From contig CP031740.1 in assembly GCA_022701275.1 (NCBI GenBank), positions 4,475,001 through 4,539,000 of the forward strand: 64,000 nucleotides of DNA. Direction: 5' to 3'. Position numbers and translations under genes: made by a program. The notes under the pieces were generated by a model. It saw nothing but the letters and a program-made list of their open reading frames with translations. It did no database searches and was not told where the DNA came from. The DNA is from Microcoleus vaginatus PCC 9802 (GTDB lineage Bacteria; Cyanobacteriota; Cyanobacteriia; Cyanobacteriales; Microcoleaceae). Position 1 is the stretch's first letter. Each line of letters starts with the position of its first letter. Below are positions 46,986-55,610 of the stretch, in pieces.

Positions 46986-47876
46986 CTATTCCTCAACAAA
47001 ATTGTTTTTCTCCCAAAACAATCCCGCAGCAATTCCTGCCTGAGAAACTAAAAACAATGCAGCAATTAATAGCTTTTGAAAGCCCGGTGCGTGGAAAAAT
47101 GGATAAGTTAGCAAATTCAGATAAAATGACGGATGTTGTAGTTTCCCATTAGCCCCGCGTTTCGAGATAATTTGCTGAAACAAAAAAGCACCTCTACCAT
47201 AATTGAATTGCTGTTTCCAAAATTTGCGAAGAGTTAGTGCGTGTGAGTGATAAACTATAACTTCGGGAGCGTAAATTGCGGCATTGCCCGAATGCAACCA
47301 CCGATCGCAAAATTCCCGGTCTTCTCCAGCCGCTAGAGAAAAAGTCGTATCAAAGCCGCCGATTTTTTGGAAAGCCTCAGCGGGAAGAGCAAAATTGTTA
47401 GAAGTGAAAAATTGCGCGCGATCGCCAATAGCATTATAGTAACTGTAAAGGTAATCGATCAGTTGCTGGCTGGCAGTAGAATAAATGTTATCCGGCAGCG
47501 CGTTTACAGTTCGACCTCCGATTAAGCAATCTGGTGTTTCCACAAATCGCTTTTCCAGATTTTGCAGCCAATCTACCCCCACAGTACAGTCATCGTCTGT
47601 AAACACTAAAAATTTGCCTTCTGCGGCAAAAGATCCAGTATTCCGCGCCGTTGCAGGGCCGGAGTTGGGTTGTGTCAGAAGTGTGATATTTAGCTGATTT
47701 TGAAAAGGCGAAATTGTATTTTCTACAGAAATTTCGGTGCTATCGTTGACCACTATAACTTGAAATTTATCGCGCGGATATTCAATTTCAACAAAAGACT
47801 GAAGACACGCCGCTAATTTATCGGGTCGATTGTAGGTCGGAACAATAATTGAAAATAGAGTTTTAGCTTGGTTCAT
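46986..47876 (-). CDS. Family 2 glycosyltransferase
   Basis: 296 residues: GT-A fold with FSIIVPTYNRPDKLAACLQS, GPATARNTG, FTDDDCTVG (metal-binding DDD) and GGFDTTFSLAAGEDREFC with the ED acceptor motif. One or two hydrophobic segments near the C-terminus (LLIAALFLVSQAGIAAGLFW) suggest membrane association. It begins 15 bp after the GT-C gene, so both are in one operon. Probably adds a sugar to a surface glycan; donor and acceptor unknown. Confidence 0.9.
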   Translation of the reverse strand: MNQAKTLFSIIVPTYNRPDKLAACLQSFVEIEYPRDKFQVIVVNDSTEISVENTISPFQNQLNITLLTQPNSGPATARNTGSFAAEGKFLVFTDDDCTVGVDWLQNLEKRFVETPDCLIGGRTVNALPDNIYSTASQQLIDYLYSYYNAIGDRAQFFTSNNFALPAEAFQKIGGFDTTFSLAAGEDREFCDRWLHSGNAAIYAPEVIVYHSHALTLRKFWKQQFNYGRGAFLFQQIISKRGANGKLQHPSFYLNLLTYPFFHAPGFQKLLIAALFLVSQAGIAAGLFWEKNNFVEE

Positions 47877-47891
47877 GGTAACTAATAACTT

Positions 47892-50171
47892 TTAATTTTT
47901 CAAGCGATATAGCACCGACTCAGTATTAAAATCTTTACCGAAAACTGGTTGCAGCGGGCCCTGGGCACTTGTCAGCCAAGATAAAGCTTTTCTGGTAGCT
48001 GCGTTTGTCTCAGTCAGGGGCCCGAATCCCACAGTCCTAATTTTATTTTGCCGCAGGTTGTCAATCCATGCCGAAAGTCGCTCGGCTTTAAACGGCACAT
48101 ATAAAACTTGTCTGTCCAAATTTCTCCCGTAAAACAGGTAGCTGCGCGAACTTAAAAAGAAGCCTATTCTTTCATCGGGTGCTGTATTTTTATCAATATA
48201 TTCGTAAATACCACGATACAGTTCTGTGCGTGCAAAATCTCGCTTTTCCCTCCAATGACCAATTACTATCAATCCTATACACACACCAATTATCACTATA
48301 TAAATTGATTTTTTTCGAGTGGGAAATAGATAATTCAGCCATCCGAAGCCAGGATTGATTTTCCACAATATCGCCGCCAGCGTCACTGACACAATATAAA
48401 ATATCGGAGCTGGTAATATATCTTGCCAACTGGGGGCTAAAATTTTTCCGATAGTATTAATAGTTTCTACTGGGTTAGACTTAAAATTGTCAATCAACAA
48501 ACTCCCCCAAACAATACTATGTCCGGTGAAAGAAGCATTTTTAATATAATCAAAAATTGTGTTGCTAGTAATTCCGAACAAACCACTAACCAAAACCACT
48601 GCCAGAACAACTTGATTTTGAGTTTTCAAGAGAGTTGCTGTAGCTGCTGCGGCGATGGCGAGTACGCTTAAAAAGGGAAATCCGTATCTGAGGTTAAAAC
48701 CGAGTATAGGGCTGAGTTTACCGATCGAGTCTCCGACAGTACCGGAGGTGTAAGGTGTAATTAGATACAGAATTCCTGTGCTGGCGAGAAGTATAATTAA
48801 AATAATATTATTTTGATTAATTCTTCTGGTTTTACCTTGGATAAAAGCCAGAGGCGCTGCCAATACCTGAAGCGCGATCGCCAGAAAGGGCAGTTGCAAT
48901 CTAATGAGAATTTGTAAGCCGACAGTTTGCCAGTGGGAAATATTGCTGGGATTAAATTGAGCTGCTAAAGTGCTTTGCCAAATCTTTAGAAGTGGCGAAG
49001 CGGGCGGCTCCTGTACCGGAGGTATTGGTGCAGGTATGGAAGACGGTAAGGGAACAGGCTCTAAGGGAATTTTAATATCGCCGACTTCGGCGATAGGATA
49101 ATTGATTTGCAGCAAGTTCCTCGCATACCAAAAACCTGCTAAAAGCAAGCAACAAGCTATGCCGCACAGTAACACTGGTTTGAGAAAGTGGCGAATTCTA
49201 AAATTAGCTGGTGTAGATTTTTTATTAACCGCGAATCTTTTAAGTTCTAATATTGCTAATCCTCCTAAAAGTGAGGCTGCATAGACTATTCCCGTGATTT
49301 TTATTCCGGCTAGCATTCCTGTGGCTGCCAAAAATAGGGAAAGTTCGGATTGCGATCTGCTGCTATGATAGGATAAACCCAAATATAAACCGACTGTAAA
49401 TATTGCAGCTAGCGGTAAGTCTGGGTGAATGGTGTTAACTTGGTTGAGCATCATCGGTACTGTCAATACTAAAGATGCTGCTGCCATACCGTGAATTCGC
49501 GTTGCTCCAAATTTTACGCTTAAGAGATAGACTGCAATTCCCTCAAGTACCCACGCAATTAGCAGGGGGAAAGCTGCTAGAAAATCTTCTGCGAAGGGAA
49601 GCACACACAAAGCAGATAAAACGTGCCAATTGTAGGGATATACTCGGGCTTGTTCTTGTTCAAAAATCCAATTCCCCGCAGCATCTAATAATGTAAAGGA
49701 ATTGGTTTGATACCATCGGGCGATCGCAGGTAGGTGAAACCACAATGAATCATAATTGGTTGTGGGTTTGCTTGCGAGAGTTTCCAACAGCAAAACTCCT
49801 GCAACAGCGGTGGCAACAATAATTAGGAATTCTGAGGGGCCCAAAGGTTGCTTGAGTTGTGGAATCGGCCACTGCGAGAAGGTAAAAGTTTTGTGGTTTT
49901 TTGTATAAATCAGGATGAAGCCGATCGCACAAATCAAAATTTCTGCTATCATCACCGCAGTAATATTTAGTCGATCGGCACTTCCTAGAATCAAGCCGAT
50001 ACAAACTTGTACAATGCTCCATCCCGTCAGAAGTACGAGGAGAAAATGGGGAAATGAATAGTTATTGTTTTCTTTCTGATTCTCGAAGGCAAGAGACAAG
50101 CTTAAGGGAATCGGGCCGACTATAATAATCAGAAATAAAATTAATTCCCACAAATGCTGCGCTATTAGCAT
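47892..50171 (-). CDS. GT-C (GT39/PMT-like) integral membrane glycosyltransferase
   Basis: About 759 residues from ATG 50171 (MLIAQHLWELILFLIIIVGP) with a dozen or more membrane helices. An early luminal loop carries NYDSLWFHLPAIARWYQ, typical of GT-C enzymes that use polyprenyl-phosphate sugars. The C-terminal ~110 residues are soluble (TAPDERIGFFLSSRSYLFYG). The frame stays open to 50264, but that extension overlaps a palindrome (CTCGTTACC...GGTAACGAG). Upstream of a GT2 gene in the same operon. Substrate unknown. Confidence 0.85.
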   Translation of the reverse strand: MLIAQHLWELILFLIIIVGPIPLSLSLAFENQKENNNYSFPHFLLVLLTGWSIVQVCIGLILGSADRLNITAVMIAEILICAIGFILIYTKNHKTFTFSQWPIPQLKQPLGPSEFLIIVATAVAGVLLLETLASKPTTNYDSLWFHLPAIARWYQTNSFTLLDAAGNWIFEQEQARVYPYNWHVLSALCVLPFAEDFLAAFPLLIAWVLEGIAVYLLSVKFGATRIHGMAAASLVLTVPMMLNQVNTIHPDLPLAAIFTVGLYLGLSYHSSRSQSELSLFLAATGMLAGIKITGIVYAASLLGGLAILELKRFAVNKKSTPANFRIRHFLKPVLLCGIACCLLLAGFWYARNLLQINYPIAEVGDIKIPLEPVPLPSSIPAPIPPVQEPPASPLLKIWQSTLAAQFNPSNISHWQTVGLQILIRLQLPFLAIALQVLAAPLAFIQGKTRRINQNNIILIILLASTGILYLITPYTSGTVGDSIGKLSPILGFNLRYGFPFLSVLAIAAAATATLLKTQNQVVLAVVLVSGLFGITSNTIFDYIKNASFTGHSIVWGSLLIDNFKSNPVETINTIGKILAPSWQDILPAPIFYIVSVTLAAILWKINPGFGWLNYLFPTRKKSIYIVIIGVCIGLIVIGHWREKRDFARTELYRGIYEYIDKNTAPDERIGFFLSSRSYLFYGRNLDRQVLYVPFKAERLSAWIDNLRQNKIRTVGFGPLTETNAATRKALSWLTSAQGPLQPVFGKDFNTESVLYRLKN

Positions 50172-50269
50172 AAGCTGCAAGTTACCATTTTTTATCACTT
50201 TTTCCTCGTTACCCGAAAGAGCCAGGTAACGAGGAAAAGCAACGAGTTCACGTGCTGGTTGCACAAAAC

Positions 50270-50320
50270 ATTAATTTTCTTGTGGGGTGGGATTTTAGAC
50301 CGTTCCACAAGAAAATTAAT
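50270..50320 (-). terminator. 16-bp perfect stem-loop after the M23 peptidase gene
   Basis: ATTAATTTTCTTGTGG (50270-50285) and its exact complement (50305-50320). Lies just beyond the stop codon of the minus-strand peptidase gene. Perfect pairing and AT-rich base suggest a transcription terminator. Confidence 0.6.
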
Positions 50321-50338
50321 CTAGGCAATCCCCAATTT

Positions 50339-52279
50339 TTACCTGTTAGCTTGCTTCTGAATTTTGGGTTTGACAGCTTCGGCATCTTTGGGCTTAGAAG
50401 TGTCAGCTTTTAAGAGTTCCGGGAATGGCGGCTGGAGGTTGTGAACTTCGATGTCCATTCCCAGCGGCAGAGGTGGAAGCTGGGGCAGATCGTTTTCCAA
50501 ATCCTTGAGTCCGCTAGCGGTTTGTATTTCCACCATTTTCGGCATTTGCGGTACTTTGGCGGTTTCCAAACTGCCGATCATTTTTGCCAGAGCGAATTCT
50601 AGCTGAGATCCCGGGTCGATCGCCACCCAACCCTGGTCAGTCATTTGCCGAACCTCGAAGTGGAGGTGAGGCCCTGTAGACATTCCCGTACTGCCGACGC
50701 GGCCGATAGTCTCTCCCTGTTTCACCCACTCTCCCGGTTTCACAAACAGTTCCGAAAGGTGGGCGTAGAGAGTTTCCTGAGACTTTTTGTTGTGGTTGAG
50801 AACCACCGTCAAACCGTAGCCACCCAACCAATCGGCGATCGCCACTTGACCGGCATAGGCCGCCAGTACGGGCGTTCCCATCGGGGCCCCCAAATCGGTT
50901 CCGGTGTGAAACCTGCCGTAGCCCATAACCGGATGAGTCCGCCACCCAAACGGCGAAGTAATTGCCGAAGCAATAGATAGCGGAAACAGCAAGCTGGTGT
51001 TGCCATTTCCGGGCAGGCCTGCGGGACGCGGCGTGAGATTGTAGTAAGCAAAACCGGTATTGCTGCCGCTGCTGACACTAACCGCACCGACTTGAACCGG
51101 CCCGAGTCCCATGCTCGGGGCTGGAGCGCCGCCACCGTAAGATGCAGATCCGGCATAATACCCAGCGTCTGCGGAGTATCCTGTGTCTGCGGAGTAGCCG
51201 ATGTTTGCCGAGTATCCAGTGTCTGCCGAGTATCCTGCGTCTGCCGAGTAGCCGATGTTTGCTGGGTAGCGCGGGGGTGCGTAGGCAGATTCCGGTGGGT
51301 TTGAACCCCCCCAAACCTGGCTGCCTATTTGTTGAACGGCTTGACCGATTTTACTGACAGGATTTCCGCTACTATTTTCTGCCACAGTTTCCCGAACATC
51401 GCCCGGAATGCTTTCTGGCAAATTTCGAGGAGGAGGGGCTGCAATATAGCGGTCCTCTGCGATCGGAGTTTCCTCTCTGTAGTTGGGTTCTCCGGCATCT
51501 GCCGTCACCGGCTCGGAAACAGGAGGAGGCGCGCACAAACCGCCTTCTCCTTCGCAGCCGGTCGATCGTTCTGCAAACTCTATACTTGTTGGCGCTTCGT
51601 ACTCTTGGTACTCGCTGGTAGCGCCAATGCTGTAGTCTGTTTGGTCGATTTCAGCGTGGGCTGGGTTAACGGGCGCTTCAAAAGGTGGCTCCTGGGCCGT
51701 CGCTTCTGGTAGGGGAATCAGCGCGGGTTCCGGCAGATAATATTGGGTGGGAGGTGGTTCGCTGGCGTACTCCGGCTCGGACGGCGGTGCGGCATCGAAA
51801 GGCTCGGACGCCGGAACTTCTGCCTGCGGTTCCGGGTCGGGTTCTGGCTCCACTTGGCTGTATTCGGGTTCCGGGGGCGGGAGAGGAGCTTCAAATAATG
51901 GCTGGAGGTCTGCTGCGCCGGGGACGGCTTGTTCTGCTGGCGGAGTTTCGGCTTGAGCCCAAACTAGGCCTTTGCTGAGCAGTCCCAGACTGGCAAGACA
52001 ACCCAGTCCCACCAGCAGTGAGCGATCGGACAAAAGGCGCGATCGAGTCCGGGTGCCTGTAGGGTTCTTTTTTTGCTGTTTGGTGTTCAAAGGGGCTGTT
52101 ATTTGCTTGTCTGGAACTGATTTCACGATTTTTTTTCCCAACTCAACAGGGGGCACAAGGATCTCGAAGTCAGGATCGAATGTATGGCAATCCTTGTCTT
52201 TATATACAGGCCTAACTGATTTTACCGGGCTTGAGGCAATTTTTTTTGCACATAGAACAAGCTCGAATGCCTTGCACAT
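50339..52279 (-). CDS. M23 (LytM-type) peptidase with Pro/Glu-rich and Tyr-Ser-Ala repeat regions
   Basis: 646 residues. One membrane helix near residues 90-108 (LLVGLGCLASLGLLSKGLVW) anchors the protein. A long Pro/Glu/Ala-rich region (about 110-330) follows, then about seven imperfect copies of a GYSADT/GYSANI-like unit (about 345-380). The C-terminal M23 domain (about 440-545) has SPFGWRTHPVMGYGRFHTGT with the zinc His and the following Asp, and HLHFE. It should cleave peptidoglycan cross-links or activate amidases at the cell wall. The basic N-terminal 90 residues are unusual and cytoplasmic by prediction. Confidence 0.9.
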   Translation of the reverse strand: MCKAFELVLCAKKIASSPVKSVRPVYKDKDCHTFDPDFEILVPPVELGKKIVKSVPDKQITAPLNTKQQKKNPTGTRTRSRLLSDRSLLVGLGCLASLGLLSKGLVWAQAETPPAEQAVPGAADLQPLFEAPLPPPEPEYSQVEPEPDPEPQAEVPASEPFDAAPPSEPEYASEPPPTQYYLPEPALIPLPEATAQEPPFEAPVNPAHAEIDQTDYSIGATSEYQEYEAPTSIEFAERSTGCEGEGGLCAPPPVSEPVTADAGEPNYREETPIAEDRYIAAPPPRNLPESIPGDVRETVAENSSGNPVSKIGQAVQQIGSQVWGGSNPPESAYAPPRYPANIGYSADAGYSADTGYSANIGYSADTGYSADAGYYAGSASYGGGAPAPSMGLGPVQVGAVSVSSGSNTGFAYYNLTPRPAGLPGNGNTSLLFPLSIASAITSPFGWRTHPVMGYGRFHTGTDLGAPMGTPVLAAYAGQVAIADWLGGYGLTVVLNHNKKSQETLYAHLSELFVKPGEWVKQGETIGRVGSTGMSTGPHLHFEVRQMTDQGWVAIDPGSQLEFALAKMIGSLETAKVPQMPKMVEIQTASGLKDLENDLPQLPPLPLGMDIEVHNLQPPFPELLKADTSKPKDAEAVKPKIQKQANR

Positions 52280-52557
52280 TCAGTCACGCTCGATATCCGG
52301 TTTTTTTGATCCCGATGGCACTTGCCTAGAAGTCTGTGACGGCCACACTGATGATAGCGCTTTGGCGTTCCTCTATGTTAATTAGTTGCCTATATTTCTC
52401 GGGTTATGCAAAATTTCGGCGCAGTCGGTTGTCCTAAAACCGCCTCCTTCATCGCGATTTTTTCCTGAAAGCTAGCCCTGCCTTTAAACTTCGCGGACAA
52501 AATTGTTGATTGTTTAGAATACAAGCTAAATGATGCGCTTGGGTAAGGATAGGTTTC

Positions 52558-53436
52558 ATGACTGTAGCTGGCGATCGCTTGACAAATTTTCCTGACTCTG
52601 AATGCGTCGGACAGCCTGACGGAATCAGTTGGGACTGGCAGAGTTCTGAAGGCTTGCCCTATCTGACTTGCAGCTTGCTTTCTCGCTGGTCTCACGGCTT
52701 TTTTACTCGCGATTTCTCGCCCCGGGGGCCGATCGATCTGACGGAAGTTCTCGAACCTGGAGCTAAGGTTTACCGACTCCAACAGGTACACGGCAATGCG
52801 GTACTCAAAACGAGTGAGTTGTCCCCGGTTGTGGCTCTGGGACCGGAAACTGCTGCCCCAAGCTATGCTGAGGCTGATGGCTTGGTTGCCGAGCGAGAAT
52901 TGGAGGCGCTGTGGGTTTGCTCGGCTGACTGTGTGCCGGTGCTGATTGCTGACGATCGCACGGGACTCGTTGCGGCAGTTCACGCGGGTTGGCGCGGGAC
53001 TGCTGCTAAGATATTACCAGAGACGATCGCTCAACTTGTGGCACAAGGCAGTCAACTAGAAAATCTGAAGATTGCTATGGGGCCGGCGATCGCTGGAAAG
53101 GTTTACCAGGTATCTGTGGAAGTAGCAGCGGAACTGGGAGCCACTATAGCTCCTAAGAGTGCCGTTAGTGCGACAGCCGACGGCATTCTAGAGTTTTTGC
53201 ACCAACTGCCGGAAACGCCTGTCTTTGCCGATCCAGAACCGGGAAAGGTACGCTTGGATGTTCGCCTCTGCAATGCTTTGCAATTGCAGCAGTTGGGGAT
53301 CGATTTTTCTCAAGTGGCGATCGCTCCTTTCTGTACTTATTCTGACTCGGCTCGCTTTTTTTCCTACCGCCGCGATCGACTTAAAAAAGTCCAGTGGTCG
53401 GGAATTGTGAGTGCCTGCGGGACAAGTTCCTTCTGA
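52558..53436 (+). CDS. pgeF: YfiH/PgeF-type multicopper-laccase-like protein
   Basis: 292 residues of the DUF152/YfiH family. The zinc/catalytic triad is visible: H78 (QQVHGNAV), C125 (CSADCVPVLIAD) and H142 (AAVHAGWRGTAA). Members have been reported as peptidoglycan-editing or purine nucleoside phosphorylase/adenosine deaminase enzymes and as laccases. A late CTYSDSARFFSYRRD is typical. Divergent from the M23 peptidase gene, which fits a cell-wall link, though this is inference. Confidence 0.92.
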   Translation: MTVAGDRLTNFPDSECVGQPDGISWDWQSSEGLPYLTCSLLSRWSHGFFTRDFSPRGPIDLTEVLEPGAKVYRLQQVHGNAVLKTSELSPVVALGPETAAPSYAEADGLVAERELEALWVCSADCVPVLIADDRTGLVAAVHAGWRGTAAKILPETIAQLVAQGSQLENLKIAMGPAIAGKVYQVSVEVAAELGATIAPKSAVSATADGILEFLHQLPETPVFADPEPGKVRLDVRLCNALQLQQLGIDFSQVAIAPFCTYSDSARFFSYRRDRLKKVQWSGIVSACGTSSF

Positions 53437-53680
53437 GGGCATTTGGCCGAAGGTAAAATTTTAGACGGCCAAGATAAAAATAAAAATCTTTGGATTCATT
53501 ATTTTTTATTTCCAAATGCCAAATGCCTTCTATCTTCTACCTTCGTAAGGTTTGCTGGTTCCTGTTTTAAAGCACTAAAAACTAGCAGCAAAACTTTTGG
53601 GAAAGCGGCCCAAGCCCCCGCCCCGCTTTCCTCTCTTGTTAAGATTACTCTATAACGAGAGTCTTCAGCGGGTTATTACA

Positions 53681-54292
53681 ATGAGTGAGCCAACTCCCTA
53701 TCAACTGCTTGAAGTCGATGAAGATGCTTCCTTTGATGAAGTGCAAGAGGCCCGCACGCGCCTAGGTGAGCAGTACAGCGGTGACAAGAAACGTTTGGAA
53801 TTGATCGAAGCAGCTTACGACGCGATCCTCATGGATCGCCTGCGGCAGCGACAGGAAGGTAAAATTAAAGTGCCCGAACGCATCCGCTTTCCCGAGCGGC
53901 TGACTCCCCCACCGGCAAGCTTTACTCCGTCTCCTCCTAGTGGCAGCCCAGCTTGGTTGCAGCGGCTAATCGATACTCCTAGTCGATCGGACATTTTGTG
54001 GCCGGCTGGAGTGTATGTGGGGTTAGGCGGACTGAGTATTTATCCGGCGGCTAATGATGGTTTACTACAGTTGACTCTGGCTCTTGGGGTCGGCTCTTGT
54101 CTTTATTTTGTTAATCGCAAGGAACAAAAATTTGGTCGGGCTGTGCTGCTGACTGTGTCTGGCTTGGTTATAGGCTTGTTGCTGGGAGGCTTTTTGGGTT
54201 CTTTGGTCAGTCCGGCATTTATAACAACAGAGAAATTTATCGCTTTGTTTACGTTTTTAATTCTGTGGCTGGTCAGCGGTTTTCTGCGATAG
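53681..54292 (+). CDS. CPP1-like (J-like) membrane protein
   Basis: 203 residues. The N-terminus (MSEPTPYQLLEVDEDASFDE) is a J-domain-like helical region without the HPD motif; the C-terminal half has three or four membrane helices (LLTVSGLVIGLLLGGFLGSL and others). It matches the cyanobacterial CPP1-like/DUF3353 family, whose plant homologue stabilises protochlorophyllide oxidoreductase. Start ATG 53681 is preferred; the frame is open upstream to 53597 without family similarity. Confidence 0.85.
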   Translation: MSEPTPYQLLEVDEDASFDEVQEARTRLGEQYSGDKKRLELIEAAYDAILMDRLRQRQEGKIKVPERIRFPERLTPPPASFTPSPPSGSPAWLQRLIDTPSRSDILWPAGVYVGLGGLSIYPAANDGLLQLTLALGVGSCLYFVNRKEQKFGRAVLLTVSGLVIGLLLGGFLGSLVSPAFITTEKFIALFTFLILWLVSGFLR

Positions 54293-54445
54293 TCAACAGT
54301 CATTAGTCAGCAGTTATTAGTCAGCAGTTATTAGTCAGCAGCCAACCACTAATAACTGTGAAATCAAGACCTCCGACAAATAACATCAGCTAACAATTAA
54401 GGACTAATGACTAATAACTAATGACTAATGACTAATGGCTAATGA
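54293..54445. repeat. AGTCAGCAGTTATT and TAATGACTAATGAC tandem repeats
   Basis: Direct copies of AGTCAGCAGTTATT (54306 onwards) and then of AATGACT (54405-54445), partly complementary to each other. They fill the whole space between two convergent genes and may act as a terminator. Confidence 0.55.
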
Positions 54446-55132
54446 CTAATTTTTGTGACCTAAGATAATCTCCACTGCTTCGCTCAAATTGTTGGCAATT
54501 AAATCCGGTTGGTGCTTTTCTAGTTGGGTGCGATCGCGAATTCCGCACAAAACACCAATTACCTTGACACCGTGCGTTTTTGCTGATACAATGTCGGCCT
54601 CCGTATCGCCAACCATCCAAATGTCAGAAGCCGGCGGCAGTTCGGCGAGAGCTCTTGCCATCAACAGGGGCTTATCTTTGACATCCCCGGTTTTAACGTA
54701 ATCGTTGGGGAGGCAATAGCGGCGGTTTTCTGGGAAAAATTGCCCTAAATTACAGCGGTTGAAGGCTTCGTCTAGTTCCCTGACGCGGCGCATGGTCAGG
54801 ACCGCTAAGTCTACTCCAGCGCGCTGCACCTTTTCGAGCGTTTCCACAGCGCCGGACACTGGTTGATCGTAAATCATGTAAGGGAGCGTGTGAACGGTTT
54901 GACGGCGTTTCTGGGCAAAATCGCGGGCTTGATCTGCATCTAATCCTGAGAGGATGGCAATTTCGGTTTCGGGAACCCGCGCGCGCTTCATGTCCCAAAA
55001 CTCGGCTTTGGGGAGTTCGCGCACTGCTTGGTCCGAACGCTTAGTCTCGGCGAGACAATACTGGTAAACTCGGTAGTAGCGATCGGACACGTCCATGATC
55101 GGGCCGTCAAAGTCGGTAATAAGTCTCAGCAT
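54446..55132 (-). CDS. HAD-superfamily hydrolase
   Basis: 228 residues. Motif I is DFDGPIMD (D7 nucleophile, D9 acid/base), motif II VLTMRR (Thr), motif III the Lys in VKDKPLLMARAL, and motif IV MVGDTEADIVSAKT. The helical cap lies between motifs I and II. It resembles phosphoglycolate phosphatase-like members. Substrate unknown. Confidence 0.9.
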   Translation of the reverse strand: MLRLITDFDGPIMDVSDRYYRVYQYCLAETKRSDQAVRELPKAEFWDMKRARVPETEIAILSGLDADQARDFAQKRRQTVHTLPYMIYDQPVSGAVETLEKVQRAGVDLAVLTMRRVRELDEAFNRCNLGQFFPENRRYCLPNDYVKTGDVKDKPLLMARALAELPPASDIWMVGDTEADIVSAKTHGVKVIGVLCGIRDRTQLEKHQPDLIANNLSEAVEIILGHKN

Positions 55133-55610
55133 TTAGCAGAGTGTTTTTAAGTTTTTATACAAATTCTTCGATACTATATCATTTAAAGGTAACACTTTCT
55201 TTACAAAAATTGACACAGATACCTAGGGGAGGTAAGGTCTATAGGAATGGTGCTAATTAAAGGAAACTTTTGAATTAAACTGTGCTGTTCCTCAACTTTA
55301 ACGGTTGTAAGCCATATCGGGGAATTTAAAATTAAAATGTGTCGCACAAATAGTGTAAACCGCTACATATTCTTCATAAATCTCAACCTCAATAGAGGAT
55401 GATTTTGACTGCGCTTTCTCACAAAAAGTGGGTCAAATTAATATTGGGCCCCATTTTTAAAATAAGCAAAAAACTGCTTGGAGAATCCAAAGTGTACTGT
55501 TTGCATAAATTTGCCACCGGTAACAGGTGATGACATCTGCCAGTATAAAAATTCCCATGATAAATCGCAGCCAAACAACAACTAACTTTACCGGCTAACC
55601 TTTGAGAGAG
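55133..55610. other. Intergenic region upstream of the GGDEF gene
   Basis: About 480 bp, AT-rich, no gene. A divergent promoter region for the HAD gene and the diguanylate cyclase gene. No clear repeat or known RNA. Confidence 0.5.

Noticed and set aside
51142..51357. Open frames opposite the M23 gene with repetitive Cys/Val/Ser sequence
   Set aside because: They are the antisense reading of the tandem GYSAD-coding DNA; no start site or family resemblance.
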